Shown piece by piece: positions 22,291 to 34,551 of a stretch of DNA of 64,000 nucleotides. Origin of the DNA: Tilletiaria anomala UBC 951 (lineage: Eukaryota; Basidiomycota; Exobasidiomycetes; Georgefischeriales; Tilletiariaceae); NCBI RefSeq assembly GCF_000711695.1, contig NW_013546938.1:17523-81522 (forward strand), written 5' to 3'. The stretch's first letter is position 1. Every line of letters begins with the position of its first letter. The position numbers and the translations under genes are program-made. Under the pieces are notes generated by a model. That model was given only the letters and a program-made list of their open reading frames with translations. It had not been told where the DNA came from and did not search any database.

Positions 22291-22916
22291 GGCGGCGAGA
22301 GCGAGCTTTGCTCAGCGTTGCCTTGGATAGTAGGACTGAGGAATGGACAGGCGTTTGTTTTACGGCCGTGGTCGGAGTGCACTGCAAGGAGGCATTATGC
22401 ACTCCTTTTCCCCATCTCGCAGGCGATCACCAGCTCCACTTGCGATGGTCGGCTGTGAGTTATGCCTGCCTGCAGGTTAGAAGGGCAGGCCGATTACTCT
22501 CAAGCGAAGATGAGAGAGAGCATGCAAAGGAGGGTCGAAGCCTCAAAGGGAACTTTCCCGGAGTGGGAGGGCTTCTGGGATCACTCACTTGGCGGACGAT
22601 TTGAGCTCATCACCGCGGTGGTGTGCTAGTGGTCAACAACCCTAACCCCGTCCTGTAACCGTCGCCACGCATGAAGTAAAATAAAAAAGAAAGGACCCTG
22701 AAAAGAGCAGAAGAAAAGAAGGCTGGCCATTAAAGTTCCACTTCACATTTTTTTGAGCCAGGTCGACCAGTTCGTGAGCCAAAACTAGGGATGATGCAAC
22801 TTCTGCAGGCGACGTCCACTGAACTCTGAAGCAAGGGTCAATTCAAAGAAGCAAGCACAAGCTAAAGCATCAGCTACAGCAGCAGCGGCAGCTCAACCTT
22901 CAGATATCCAGGCGCA
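22291..22916. other. Divergent intergenic, Red1-like / small hypothetical
   Basis: 626 bp. AACCCTAA at 22638-22645, followed by CCCC. A/G-rich around 22680-22730. No gene recognised. Confidence 0.4.
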
Positions 22917-23249
22917 ATGGACACCCCGCTCGCTCCGCCGCTGCGCCTGACGCCCAAGTACGCGCCGACGAGCGTCTCGCACGCGCAAGTAGCCGATACC
23001 ATCGGCTGGTTCCTCAACGCCTACTCGGAGCGCACGGGCGGCGTGCCGTCCGCCGGGCCGAAGAATGCGCACGAAGCCATGATGGCTGCCGCTGCGTTTG
23101 GGAGCGTCGAGATGGATGACGGCGCTGCGCGAGAGGGCGCAGGTGCCGACGGTGCCACACAGCCGCAGCATGACGTCTCAGCCGCCGCAGGGAACACGGT
23201 CATCACCACGCAGCTTAACAGGCTCAAGGAGGAACTCAGGCACTCTTGA
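22917..23249 (+). CDS. Small hypothetical protein, 110 aa
   Basis: Single exon, not recognised. The N-terminal half (RLTPKYAPTSVSHAQVADTI, then GWFLNAYSERTG) looks like a folded amphipathic segment; the middle is Ala/Gly-rich; the end NTVITTQLNRLKEELR suggests a short helix. No signal peptide or membrane span. Codon use and GC match neighbours. It is divergent from the Red1-like gene. Real coding status is plausible from composition and clean ATG context, but no family is evident. Confidence 0.5.
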   Translation: MDTPLAPPLRLTPKYAPTSVSHAQVADTIGWFLNAYSERTGGVPSAGPKNAHEAMMAAAAFGSVEMDDGAAREGAGADGATQPQHDVSAAAGNTVITTQLNRLKEELRHS

Positions 23250-23926
23250 ATAGCTTGGGAAGACCTGCTCGCCCCCTTGTCAAAATACTTCCAAGGTCAA
23301 GTCACTAGCAAACACTCTGATTTCCTCATCCACTGGTCGCTTCACAAGATCTGCCAGTCAAGCCAGAATGGAGCAGACACAAGACCGCCACACATCGATT
23401 CTGCGCTGCGGCGCTGACCCCGGTACCTTGAGCGCAGCGACTCTTTTCATCATACCCAATACGCGGCCTTAGGACTACTTCGATCTTGAAGGCTTGCAGC
23501 ATGCCAATTTTCGTCGCCAACACCTCCGCTACATCAACAGCTGGCTCTTGCCCCAGTGTCGTATCTTCGATGCACATCCATCGGCTGTGCACACACTCTC
23601 CCGAGAGACGTCGCTTATTGAACCCAATGGAATCTGCGGCTCCGCATGTGCGTCCGAGCTGCCGAAGCTCTGAAGACAATATTAGTCCTTACAACAAGCA
23701 GATCGACGCCAATGGCGCACACCCCCAGGAAAAATTCATCGGCCCAGACGAACGTTACGCAGCGGCAACATGCAAAGCGCCCCATCTTCCGTTGAAAGGG
23801 CAAAGCCATTGCACCCCTTAACATCATCTTGTGGTATATGTACGATACAGCACACTTGTGCACGTATTGATTCAAAGTACCCATGCGCACACGGTGCAGG
23901 GCTGTCTGTCCTTCTGCTGGCAGCAG
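23250..23926. other. Convergent intergenic region
   Basis: 677 bp between the small hypothetical gene and the stop of the membrane-protein gene; open frames on both strands (e.g. 23486-23821) show no family resemblance. Confidence 0.4.
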
Positions 23927-25239
23927 CTAGACGTACCATCGTCGCTGCGGCTGCGGCTGCGGCGGTGGAGTGCCTGCCTGCTCGTTCGCTATAGCGTGGC
24001 TTTGCAAAGGTACTCGTAAACGTTGATCAACGCTCGTCGCCGCAGGGCCAAGCAAGGATGGTGCAGTCGCCGTAGAGCTGCAGTGGACTGCCTGATCGGC
24101 GGAACGTGTCGTCTGCAATGTCGATGTTGGTGGTAGTGTGACAGGCGTTGAGAGAGGTGCAGTCGGTGTGATGGCACTGTTTTCTGAACTTGAAACAGAG
24201 GTGGAGGCAACACCGTGGGCATCATTCGATGGCTCTAGTGCTCGTTGGATCGCTGCAGACAGAGGGACGGTAGGTTACATGTGGGTCAGCTCCGGCACTT
24301 GTACAATGATGGAAGTCGAAGAACGTGTGACCCACCAGCTTCCCAGTCCTGCTCGCTCCACCCTCTGTCCTCGTCCTGGTTCTGATGGTTTGACTCCCTC
24401 CCGGCGCTGCTTCCCGACCTCCACCCGTGAAAGACAGAGCTAGCCTTCTCGATCGCACCGAGCATGCTGCTCTTCATGGCGCCCGGTTTACCAAAAAGCG
24501 CCTCGCTCCAGCGCGTCTCGGATGCGTAGCTCTGATGATGCTGGACGTCTCTGCTGCTGGAGTACTGGCGCAGCACTTGCGCTTCCGCCTCGGCGCAGAT
24601 GGCAGGGTCCAGGCCGACGGAAGATGGGGACAGCGAAGTTTTCAGCAGGCGGATGGCCAGTCGGAGCTCTTGCTCGCGCAACTTCTTATCGGCTTTTCTG
24701 CCTTCCGCAGGAGACTCGGACGGCTTCCATGTTTCCTCCATCTTGAGTGCCATCAAATCTTTAACATTCTGTAGCAGCGCGAGCCGCGCAGTGTGCTCTT
24801 TCTGCTCCTCCTTCTGCGAGCGCCGTATGACTGCATAGTTGAATGCGAGCGATGTGACAATGGATAGCAGAACCAGCGGTCCTACGACGGGTCTGAGATG
24901 GCGCACGCGAAACCGGAAGCGCGACGCGTCGTCTTCGCCGTGGTGGTGGTGACGGTAACCTTCACTGCCAGTGCTGCTCTGGCTGGTAGTCGGTGTCGGA
25001 AAGGATGTCGAGAAGCTTCGTTGGGGGACAGGTGATGTCGATTGCACCAGCCCAGGTGCAGCGGCAGAGGAGCTGCAGCGGCGACAACCGCAGTAGGGGC
25101 AAGGAGGAGCACCAGCCCTAGCGCTGCTGCCGCTGGCATCAGCGGCTCGCGGATGTAAACGTGTGGATCGGCTGCCAACGACCGTTCGAGGCGCCCCGCG
25201 GCGGGCCGCGGGAGAGACGGCGGGCCACCATGCGTTCAT
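23927..25239 (-). CDS. Unknown single-span membrane protein, probably mitochondrial
   Basis: Two exons: 24336-25239 and 23927-24252 (409 aa); donor GTGGGT and acceptor CTGCAG join in phase, giving WEAAIQRALEPS. The N-terminus is rich in Arg, Ala and Ser with almost no acids, ending in RSFSTSFP, as in fungal mitochondrial presequences. A Cys cluster CPYCGCRRC sits at residues 46-54, before the likely cleavage region. One hydrophobic span is at about 118-138 (VVGPLVLLSIVTSLAFNYAVI), preceded by RFRFRVRHLR and followed by a charged helix (KEEQKEHTARLALLQNVKDL). The C-terminal exon is Ser/Thr/Pro-rich with a PQPQPQ run. No known family recognised; mitochondrial location is inferred. Confidence 0.6.
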
Positions 25240-25720
25240 GATGCGCTTCCAGTTTAAATCCAGGGGGGTCTGCTCGCTCAGCTTTTTGGAATGGGATGCC
25301 GCTAGATGGATGTGATTAAAGGATGTGCGACTTGCTCAGTGCCCTGATGAGCCAAGATCAGGATGGATAATGAGCAATGAGCTTCTGACATTTTGCCAGT
25401 TCGTATAGTCAGGGTGAACATGGGGAGACGGAACGCGGAAGACGTATGGTTCCTGCTCGCGAGCAGTTGGCCCGTGCCGTCATATCTGCTATTAGTTGTT
25501 AGTTCGGGCGAGTTGGAACTTACATTCGATGTGGCTCTCTGCAAAGCACAATGGTCCCAGCAGGTCCAACCAAGTCCAGATTCGAGTTAACTCCATCGTC
25601 ACCCCGTTCGTTCTAGAGAGCATCCTATCGATACCCTGATCAGCTAGACCGGCCCTCCCCGCCGAGCTGAAGCGGTCACTCATACTCTTCCTGGAATTTC
25701 CCAGCCTAACAGTAGTCAAG
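25240..25720. other. Divergent promoter region, membrane protein / USO1
   Basis: 481 bp; no recognised gene. Confidence 0.4.
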
Positions 25721-28700
25721 ATGCTGACGACCGCCAACTGGCTCGGCCAAAAGTACAGCCAGCTGAACAAGGCTGGACAGGTTGCGTCGGTAGCTGGTAC
25801 TGTCCAGGTACTCGCTGAGAAGCTGAAAAGCGGCAGCAGCAACAACAGAAGTGCCACAGAAGAAGCAGCATCAACCACCGCGGAGGATCGTCGTGCCGCA
25901 ATCCTCAGCTTAAAAGGCATCAGTCGTGACCATCCCAAGCAGGTCGCCGACCATGCGCTCGGACCCATCCTTGACGTCCTCATAGACGAGGCGGCAAAGC
26001 CTCCAGGTCAGGCGGACGAAGAGTGTATGAGAGCGCTGGTGGAGATGTGTATCACTTTGTGTGATGCCATGCCTGCGTCCAGCGAAGCTGTAGCCGCCAA
26101 GCCGAGGGTGTGTGCAGGCGGCCTAGCTGCGGCTTGCGTGTGGAGTTGACGCCTCTCTTCATTTTGCATTTACAGACACGTCAACAACCATCACACAGCC
26201 TGCAATCTTCCGACATCTTCCTCGAGAAACCCGAGCCATTGCAAGCGCTGCTCCCCCTCTTATCCTCCAAGCGCGCATTCTATACTCGCTTCGCCTCTCT
26301 GCAACTCCTTGGGACGCTCCTGCGCAACCGGGCCTCGCGTGTGCAGGAGCACGTGCTCGTAGCCCCTGGCGGCTGCGGCGCCATCCTCGAGTGCATCGCC
26401 GAAAGTACATCCGGACCCGGCGGCATGTCCGGGAGCAGCTCCGGCGCGCGTTCCGGCAGCAGCGCCGAGATCATCCGCAACGAGGCGCTCCTGCTCCTTC
26501 CGCACCTCGTACATGGCAACCCGGACATCCAGAAGCTCGTCGCGTTCGAAGGCGCGTTTGAGAAACTGCTCGACGTCGTCGCACAGGAGGGGCGCATCGA
26601 GGGTGGCGTCGTGGTGCAGGACGCACTCGAGGGCCTGGAGGCGCTGCTCAGGTACAACGTATCGAATCAGAATTACTTTCGCGAGACCATGTCCGTGCCT
26701 ATGCTCGCGCCGCTCCTCTTCTTTCCACCCCCGCCGCCACCGTTATACCACGGAGACGCACCGAGTCGACAAGCGGAGCAGGAACACGCGCCTCAGCTCG
26801 AAGGCTTCGCGTTCCAGGAATGGGACGAGCAAAAGGTGCTCAACGCGAGGTTGGTCATTGGGATCGCTGGACTACTCGTGTCCGGGCAGGGAGACGGCAA
26901 GAGGAACAACCAGGTGAGCAACATGCACTTACAATGTTCAACTCGGTGACTTCCAAGTAGCTTTCCGGCGTTCAGTACTGATCAATCTTCATGAATGCGA
27001 GAACAATCAGAATGCTCTGCTGCAGAGCGGCATGACGAGATGTCTCGTCGAGCTGGCACTCGCCAGCACCGCACCGGTCCTCCTCAAGTCGCAGGCGCTG
27101 CACGTACTCAGTTCAATGCTCAGCGCGTCTCGCACAACGCAAGAGATGTTTTCCAACCTCCTCGTCTGCCCGATTCTCGCATTGGAGCAGTCTACCGACG
27201 CACGACCGCCACACCTGACGCCACAAGGGGATGCAGATGCACATTTGGAGAATGGGCAGCACGCAGGAGCAGCGGCAGCGGGATTTGTTGTGTCACCTGC
27301 CGAAGACGCAGCAGGAGCGCCGGCACCCCCAATACCCGCGCCAGCACTGACGTACACGCGCTTGCCTGCCAGGCCGGCGGTCTTGACGCTGATCGGCACC
27401 GCATTAAGTGGGCCCTCGATGCTCGAAGCGGGATACGCTCATGCTCAGCTCGGTATGCGCACAGCGGCGCTCAGCGCGTTTGAGAGTCTCGTCGCGGACA
27501 ATGTCGACGCGCGTCTGGCTATCATCGGGAGCATGATGCCTGCCGCGGGCGAGTCCGACGCAGATCTTCCCGTCACTGCTGGGGGCTTGCTGCTGGATGC
27601 GTTCAAGGCCTTGCCGTCGAGCTCCGAGGTCGTTGCGGACACAGAGGGGGAGGGCAAAAGGTTCGACCCGTACAAATATCTTATCGCTTCGATGCTGTTC
27701 ACGAGTCTCGTCAAGGGGAGTGAGAGCGCCAAGAAGCTTGCTCGTAACATCGCGTTCGACCACGAAGGTCGCGTCTCGTCTCGCGACCTAAAGGAAGGCG
27801 AGGACCCAGACGAGGACGATCCGCGCAGCTCGCTCATCCAGACCATCATGGGCAACTTTACGCAGGCGATACGCGAGCAAGCCGACGCTATTCGCAAAGA
27901 CCGCAGTGCCACGGCCGCAGGCGGTCTCGCATCCGGCTTGTCGCTCGCTGCAGGCTGGACGCGCGTCCTGGTTGGCTACCTGGTCTGCCTCGGCAGCTGG
28001 CTCTGGGACTCGCCGGCGTCTGTGCGCGACTTCCTCTTCGAGTCGGCCAACATGCAGGTGCTGATCCAACCCGTGGCACAGTCGTCCGGCATCGACCCTC
28101 TCATTCAGAGCCTCAGCACCTTCGTCCTTGGTGTCCTGTACGAGTTCAACACCGAACCAGGCGAGTTGAAGCGCGAGACTATGCATCCCATCTTGCACTC
28201 GCGCATCGGCGCGGACAACTTTGGCGTGCGCTTGCTCCGCCTGCGCGACGATCCTCGCTTTCGTGCCGTCGGGCCCGATGTTCTCGAGCGCGTTGGGGAC
28301 GCCCCAGAGGCGACTGCAGAGAACCAGCAAGATGGTCTTTGGCTCAATTGGGGCTTTGTCGAATTTTGGAAAAACAACTTTTGTGAGTGAACTCTCTTTT
28401 TGCCATTCATGGATGATTATGCACAGGGAGATGACCTTGGCACATCGCCCTTTAACGCCCAAACAGTGCTTGTCCAGAAGAGTATCCTCGTTGAGCCAAG
28501 CTCGACTTCTGCGAGCTCGGCAACCGCAAGCACAGAGTTGCTGGACGCACGAAGGCAACTCGATACCCTGCGCGATCAAGTTGCGAATCGGACACGGGAG
28601 GTCCAGCACCTTGCACAGAACCTCGAGCAGACGCAAAAGGAGAAAGAGGAGCAGGTGAGCTTGTGCTTTGTCCGCAGGTGGCGATGTGGTAGACGCATGT

Positions 28701-29504
28701 TCATTTTGAATCTCTATTTGACAGCGAGCCAAATATGAAACTGAGATTGCCGCCGCCGCGGCTGCATCACAAGCGAGCGCAGACAGTCTGACGGCCCTGC
28801 AGGCTGAGCTGTCCGCCGCACACAACGGGCATGAAGTAGCATTGTCCGAGGCGAACAAGTCGCGGGAGGCGCTGAACGCTGAACTGGATGCCGTGCGCGA
28901 GATGCTCAGTGCGGCAGAGAGCAAGAACTCTGAGCTGGAGAAGTGGGCGAACGAGGCGGAAGAGGCGATGCGCAGACTCAAGGAGAAGGTTGCGGCGCAG
29001 GCGCAGATGGACATGCAGGGCGGTGCAGAGAAGGAGAAGGAGGAGAGAGCCAAGATGGACGCGCTGGAAGAGCAAATTAAGGAATTGAAGCGCAAACTCG
29101 AGGAGGGGCAAGCGTGTGTACAGGCCGTGGAGAAGGAGGCGAGTGCCAATATCGAGGCGCTGGAGGAGCAAATCAAGGAATTGAAGCGCAAAGTTGAGGA
29201 GGGACAAGCGCGCGTGCAGGCCGTGGAGAAGGAAAAGGACGAGGTTGTGCAGCGAGCTAAGGAGGAAGCTGCCTTGGCAGCATCCGCTGGAATGGAGGAG
29301 AACAAGGCCGCCGCGGTTGACGAGAGTCCAAGCGTTGATGTCCGACGACTGCAAGAGCTGGAGAAGGAGAACGAAGACTTGCTTGTTTTGCTTGAAGAGC
29401 TCAGCACCAAGCGCAAGGTGGATAAGGCGAGAATGCGCGAGAACGATCTTGAAGTCAGCGATGACGACGATGACGATGATGACGATGACGACCAGGAGGG
29501 GTAG
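25721..29504 (+). CDS. USO1: Vesicle-tethering protein USO1/p115
   Basis: Golgin that tethers ER-derived vesicles at the Golgi. Five exons, 25721-26107, 26176-26913, 27011-28382, 28467-28654 and 28725-29504 (1154 aa). The armadillo-like head spans about residues 1-830: DIFLEKPEPLQALLPLLSSK, QDALEGLEALLRYNVSNQNY (matches p115), NNQNALLQSGMTRCLVELAL across intron 2, and WLNWGFVEFWKNNF at its end. The tail is coiled coil (ESKNSELEKWANEAEEAMRR...), and the protein ends in an acidic run (SDDDDDDDDDDDQEG), a hallmark of the family. The fourth exon acceptor at 28466 was chosen because the nearer CAG creates a stop. The coiled coil contains a 32-residue tandem duplication. Confidence 0.93.
29061..29236 (+). 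repeat. 96-bp tandem duplication inside the USO1 coiled coil
   Basis: Copy 1 starts at 29061 and copy 2 at 29157 (96-bp period, 32 codons). Both encode ALEEQIKELKRK, then (L/V)EEGQA, a variable pair, and VQAVEKE. The period is not a multiple of the 7-residue heptad, so it shifts the coiled-coil register by 4. Confidence 0.85.
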
Positions 29505-32365
29505 CACCAGCCAGCATACAAAGCTCCCCGCCCACTTTTCTCTCACTCTGTCTCTGTAATCTGGAGAAGGCTCGAACCTCTTTCGAGAGACGCGTGCACA
29601 TTTCCTTCTTATCCGTGCCATCCAAATCCCGAGTCTCCTTCTGTCCACTTATATACTGACGACGTGTGGATCCCAGACCGTCAAGGCGAGCAGAGCGTAC
29701 AATCCGACGGAAGCAGTGCCCGTCGCGGCAATCCTGGCTCTGCAATTTTCTCACGCTGCTTCTACTTTACAGAGTCGCTGCACCGAATGAGACTGGAAAG
29801 GCAACGGCGGAAGAACATTCTAAGCATAGGCGATGTGGTGACCTACGTGGATGCGTCGCTTTGAAACGGTGCATTTGTGATTTCGAATATTCTGGACCTT
29901 TGTGGCCATTGATAGCATGGAACAGAGCTCTGTACTGTTCTAGGCATGCTTGTCGCATCCGCCCTGTCACCCGCCAGCGAGGGCAACTCTGGCAGCTATC
30001 GGCGTTGCAGTTGTCTAGGTTGAGGTCCACTCGGAAGAGGCCCACGACGCGATGGGAACAAGAGGGGACGAGAAAAATCTGCGTGGCATGCACAGCGACG
30101 TCCTGATGCATATTCGACGTGTTTTCTTTATTTCTTCATTTTGTTGGGGGGGGGGGGTAAACCAATGAGATGGTTTATGTGGAATGAAAGCGAGAAAAGC
30201 GCAGTGCAGACAACCGGGCAGGAGGAACTCTTGAATGCAACCTCTCTTCGGATCAAGTGGGGGGAATGGCGGACAGAATCTCATTTGCACACTCCACGTT
30301 CAACACAACTGCTGCATGCCGCATTGGAATTGTATGCCCGATCGAATGCATTTCACGCATGTGATGGCTCTTATTGTTGATTGTGAGCGGGCGGGTCCAT
30401 CCCTTCTCCCCAGAGACGGCTGATCACCGAGGTGCGATCAAGAAGAGAGAGCGCAACGCGGGTGGGTCGATGTCAGGCCGTTGGGCCCTCCGGGCCCCCA
30501 CTAGCTTGAGTTTTTGAGCTGGCTCTCAATGCAACCCATCGCTCACTCGCTTGCAGTAGGCTGCTGTGACGCCCAGACCCACACGCTCTACCCACGCTCA
30601 TGTTCTCGAGTGGATTCCCTGCTGCAGCACATGTTCCATACATACAAGCATCTTTTTGGGCGCCTTGCACGTTTGCCGCAATTCTCTCCGCGCTCGTATC
30701 TACAAAGGTTACAGACGAGCTGTGCGCCGTGGACCTGGGAACTCGGTCGATGGGCGAGAGGGAGCGGATGTGTGTGCTAGAGCGTGTATGCCAAGGTCTG
30801 TATCGGCCGAGAGACTAGAGCTTCTTCGCTACAGGTCGCCAGCCGAGGAGAGCAAGAGTACGAGTGTGGGTGGCCCGAGCGATACATATCTGGCTCTCTC
30901 TCTCTCTTGATATGTATATATAGGCATGCATGGCCCCAGCACAGTGTAACAGGAGAGGCAGAGGAGCGCAGGCAAAGCAAAGCTACGCAAGTGACTGACT
31001 GACCGACTACACTCAAAGAAAACCAAGCTGAGAACGACAACACGCCCCCCATTCGTATTACTACTGGTGGTAGGAGTAGAACTACTACTACCACTCTCAC
31101 CACCAGCCTGGCTTGCCCATCGCATCACACAGCCCAGCTGAAAGGCCCCAGAGGAAGCAAGCCAAGTGTCGTGCGCTCCCCCGGCTTCTACCTTGCTACC
31201 AAGTGAGCAGCCCCCCGCCCCACCCCGAGCGACGCCCGAGCGACGCGAGGCGAGGGGGAAGCGACGCCGCAGGTGATCGACACGCGTACCCAGACAAATA
31301 GGGTCGTGCCGTCAGCGCCAGCATCTCCGCTTGCTACCCATCCCATCAGAAACACACCCGATTGCCAGCGACAGGATAGCAGAGGACATGCACCTTGTCG
31401 TTGTCTCATAAAGAGCAGCACAAGACGTCTGGCTGGCCTCCTCTCGCGGCGGTCAATACCATAGGCGACGCTTTTCCAGACAGCCCAGTAAGCGAGTGCC
31501 AGGTCGAGGTTGTACACTACGTGCAGCGACGGCGTTTGGCCCCAGTGAGCGCTGTTGGTACAGAGGTCGGCAAAGAGCAAAGCTGCGCAAAACAGGCTGC
31601 TTGCTGCTCGCCTGTGTACGCAACGGACTCTTGCGCTGGCCGCACCATCACTCCAGGACCCTGCATAGCATTGCATCAGCTACGCGTAGCAAAGTACAGA
31701 CAGCAGTGCAGCTGTAACCCCTTGTCAAACCCCGTGCCCGCCTTATTTTCAACACACTTGCGTGCACTGTGCTGAATCGGAGGCAAGCTGGCGGCGGTCT
31801 CATGCGGAGCCATCCAACTGCACACCGCTGCGCTGCGCTACAGACAAGAAGACTTCGCTCACACCACCTCACTCAGCACCAAACACCACGTGCAACACCC
31901 TCATCAGCGACGCTGAAGGCACCGCCCGGCATTGCGACTGCAGCGCCCGTATCCACACCCGCATCGTCAGCTGCAGCTGCAGCTGCAGCGGCACGGCCAG
32001 CAGGCGCGCGCCCCAGTGCCATCTGCCGGACCAGGCTGGACGCAGAGCGCACTGCTCCACAACGGCCTCAGCGTGCCCCCTCCTCGTCATTCCTCGGCCC
32101 GCTCGAGGGCGGGCAGCGTGCACCCACGACACACACGCACACACAGCCCGGGTTAGGTGCCTGGCTAGCTGAGTCACTCGGGCTCGTTGTCTTGCAAGGG
32201 ACAATAGAGGCACACACGCACAGACGTGCGGAGATACCCTCTTGGAGCGCACCGGCTCCCGCTGGCTAGAGGCTGCTGGTGGGTGCAGCAGGCGTTGAGA
32301 ACAGAAGTCGAGCGTCAGGGGGCGGAGAGGAGGCAAACACTGCTCCTTTTAACCCTACACCCAAG
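29505..32365. other. Long gene-free region upstream of G-alpha
   Basis: 2.86 kb with no supportable gene on either strand. Features seen: G11 tract near 30146-30157, CT repeats and TATATATA near 30897-30924, clusters of ACTACTACTACC-type repeats around 31070-31095, and a (CAGCTG)-type palindromic repeat near 31969-31990. Probably USO1 3' UTR plus a long promoter and leader for the G-alpha gene; a noncoding transcript is possible but unproven. Confidence 0.5.
31969..31990. repeat. CAGCTG palindromic tandem repeat
   Basis: Overlapping CAGCTG units (GCAGCTGCAGCTGCAG core) in the region upstream of the G-alpha ATG. Each unit is an E-box-like palindrome; function unknown. Confidence 0.6.
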
Positions 32366-33927
32366 ATGGGGAATTGTTTCAGCGCGAACGAAGAAAAGGA
32401 GGCGAAGGAGCGGAGCTATGCGATCGATAAACAGATTGAGGAGGACAGCAGGAAGCTGAAGCGGGAATGCAAGATTCTACTGTTAGGTGTGTTCCCATGG
32501 CCCTGCACCGTCAATCCTTGGAGTGATACGACGCTGACCCATGTCCCCTTCCCGCCTGACTTGTGCTCGAAAGGCTCGGGTGAGTCGGGCAAATCAACAA
32601 TCGTCAAGCAGATGAAGATCATCCACCAGAATGGCTACACGCCCGACGAGCTGCTCATGTACCGCTTGACGGTGATCAAGAACCTGGTCGACAGCGCACA
32701 GGCACTCGTGCTTGCCCTGCGCAAGTTCACACTGGAGCCCGAGCGCCCCGAGAACCGCGAGGCGGCAGATAAGATCCTGCAGTACCGCGTCGACGCGGAC
32801 CCGAGCACAACGCTTGAGCCGCACATGGGCGAGTCCATCACCGAGCTCTGGAGCGACCCCATCATCCGCCAGGTGCTGGAAAAAAGCAACGAATTTTACC
32901 TGATGGACAGTGCACCGTAGTGAGTCGGATGCCCATAGCCGCGTGTTCTTCTTTTATTGCGCTGCGGCCGCCATCCCTCTTCTGATGCGCCAGAGCCCCC
33001 CACCTTTTCCCCTCACCGCTCGACTCGATGCAGCTTCTTCGAGAGCGCGCCGCGAATAGCGATGCCGGCGTACATACCCAACGAAGCCGATGTGCTGCGC
33101 GCGCGATCCAAGACGACGGGAATCAGTGAGACGCGCTTCTCCATGGGCCAGCTGTCCATCCACCTGTTCGACGTTGGCGGGCAGCGCTCCGAGCGCAAAA
33201 AGTGGATCCACTGCTTCGAGGCGGTCACCAGCATCATCTTCTGCGTCGCTCTCAGCGAGTACGACCAGGTGCTGCTCGAAGAGAGCACACAGAATCGCAT
33301 GGCGGAGAGCCTCGTACTGTTCGAGAGCGTCGTTAATAGCCGTGAGTCCCATCCTGCAGTTCGCCAGAGACCTTGAAGCTTGGAACTCGTCTGCACTGAT
33401 ACTAACTATCCTTTGCTCCCCTCCTCTGCCTCCATTGCGAACAAACGTGATTCGCAGGATGGTTTGCGCGGACGTCTGTCATCCTCTTCTTGAACAAGAT
33501 CGACATCTTCAAGGTCAAGATCCCCAAACAGCCGCTATCGCAATATTTTCCCGAGTACAGCGGCGGTCCGGATGTGCACAAGGCGGCCAAGTACATTTTA
33601 TGGCGATTCACACAGACGAACCGGTGCGTTTCGTGCCGCATGAGCGCGTCTTCAGCGGGCCGTCGACTGATCGTCGAGCACTGCCCCCCACAGAGCCCGA
33701 TTAAGTATCTTTCCGCATCTGACACAAGCAACAGACACGAACAACATTCGGCTAGTCTTCGCAGCTGTAAAAGAGTAAGTGTCCGCTTGCACCCAAGTGG
33801 GGTTCAGATGCCCCCTTCGTCTACCTTGTCCTTCATCTGTGCGTCCAACTGATTGACCCCGTCCGCCTGCCCTCCCGCCAACAGAACCATCTTGCAAAAT
33901 GCGCTACGGGAATCAGGGATTTTATAG
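32366..33927 (+). CDS. Heterotrimeric G-protein alpha subunit, fungal group III (Gpa3-like)
   Basis: Six exons: 32366-32486, 32574-32919, 33034-33341, 33458-33623, 33694-33774, 33885-33927 (354 aa, the usual length). Membrane-associated GTPase relaying receptor signals. It starts MGNCFS (Gly2 myristoylation, Cys4 palmitoylation). Guanine-nucleotide motifs: P-loop GSGESGKST (about 41-49), switch [22 protein letters not shown], and [11 protein letters not shown] near the end. The C-terminus is ESGIL, without the Cys of the Gi-like group I, matching group III subunits that in smuts act in cAMP and pheromone signalling (family knowledge). Exon 4-5 joining uses CG|A; exons 5 and 6 join at VKE|TILQNAL. 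Introns one and two lie in the P-loop and before YFFESAPR. Confidence 0.95.
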
Positions 33928-34551
33928 CAGGCCCACTCCCAACCTATCACCCACCATCGGAACAACGCTCCCACCCATCCTTGCTGGCTCTCTCTGCACA
34001 TCTCTTGCTCCACGGCAAAAATTCGCCGTAATCATCTGTGCAATGGGGAGGGGGGTCGTTTTGCTCGCCTCACCTCCGATCTACGCCCGCTCGGGCGACT
34101 GCTGCGCAAGCGCCGACACGTTGCGCTCGGGGGAAGAGCTCGAGGCGTGGCCACACATTTCGTCACGGGGACAGCGCCAGGTCCCTTCTCGTACCCTCAT
34201 TCATATGTGTTCTTATAGATTCACATGAAACACGTGCCCTTGTTCTTTGCTCTGCACCTTGCCATCCTGCTCCGCACATCCTTCCAGCTGGATGCCACGC
34301 GCGACGAAGAGAAGATGTTTTGATGAGGATATAATGCTTTGTCTGTTCTACAGATGTGTGTGCGGGTGGTTGCTGCTTCTGAGGGTGGGCCCAATCCGGT
34401 CCCCTTGTGCTGCTTGTACATGAAAGGTGCAATCGGCCCCAGACGTGCCTGACATAGTTTGCTTGTACCCGAGGGAGGTGGGGCAGGGAGAGAAGCGAGA
34501 GCAAGGACTTGTTGCATGCAAAGGAGGATCCGCAGTTGTTGAAATCGCGCA
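33928..34551. other. Convergent intergenic, G-alpha / transportin
   Basis: 624 bp of 3' flanks; no gene recognised. Confidence 0.45.

Noticed and set aside
27788-29521. 577-codon minus-strand open frame opposite USO1
   Set aside because: Shadow of the USO1 coding strand: Ser-rich translation mirrors the Glu/Lys-rich coiled coil and has no family match.
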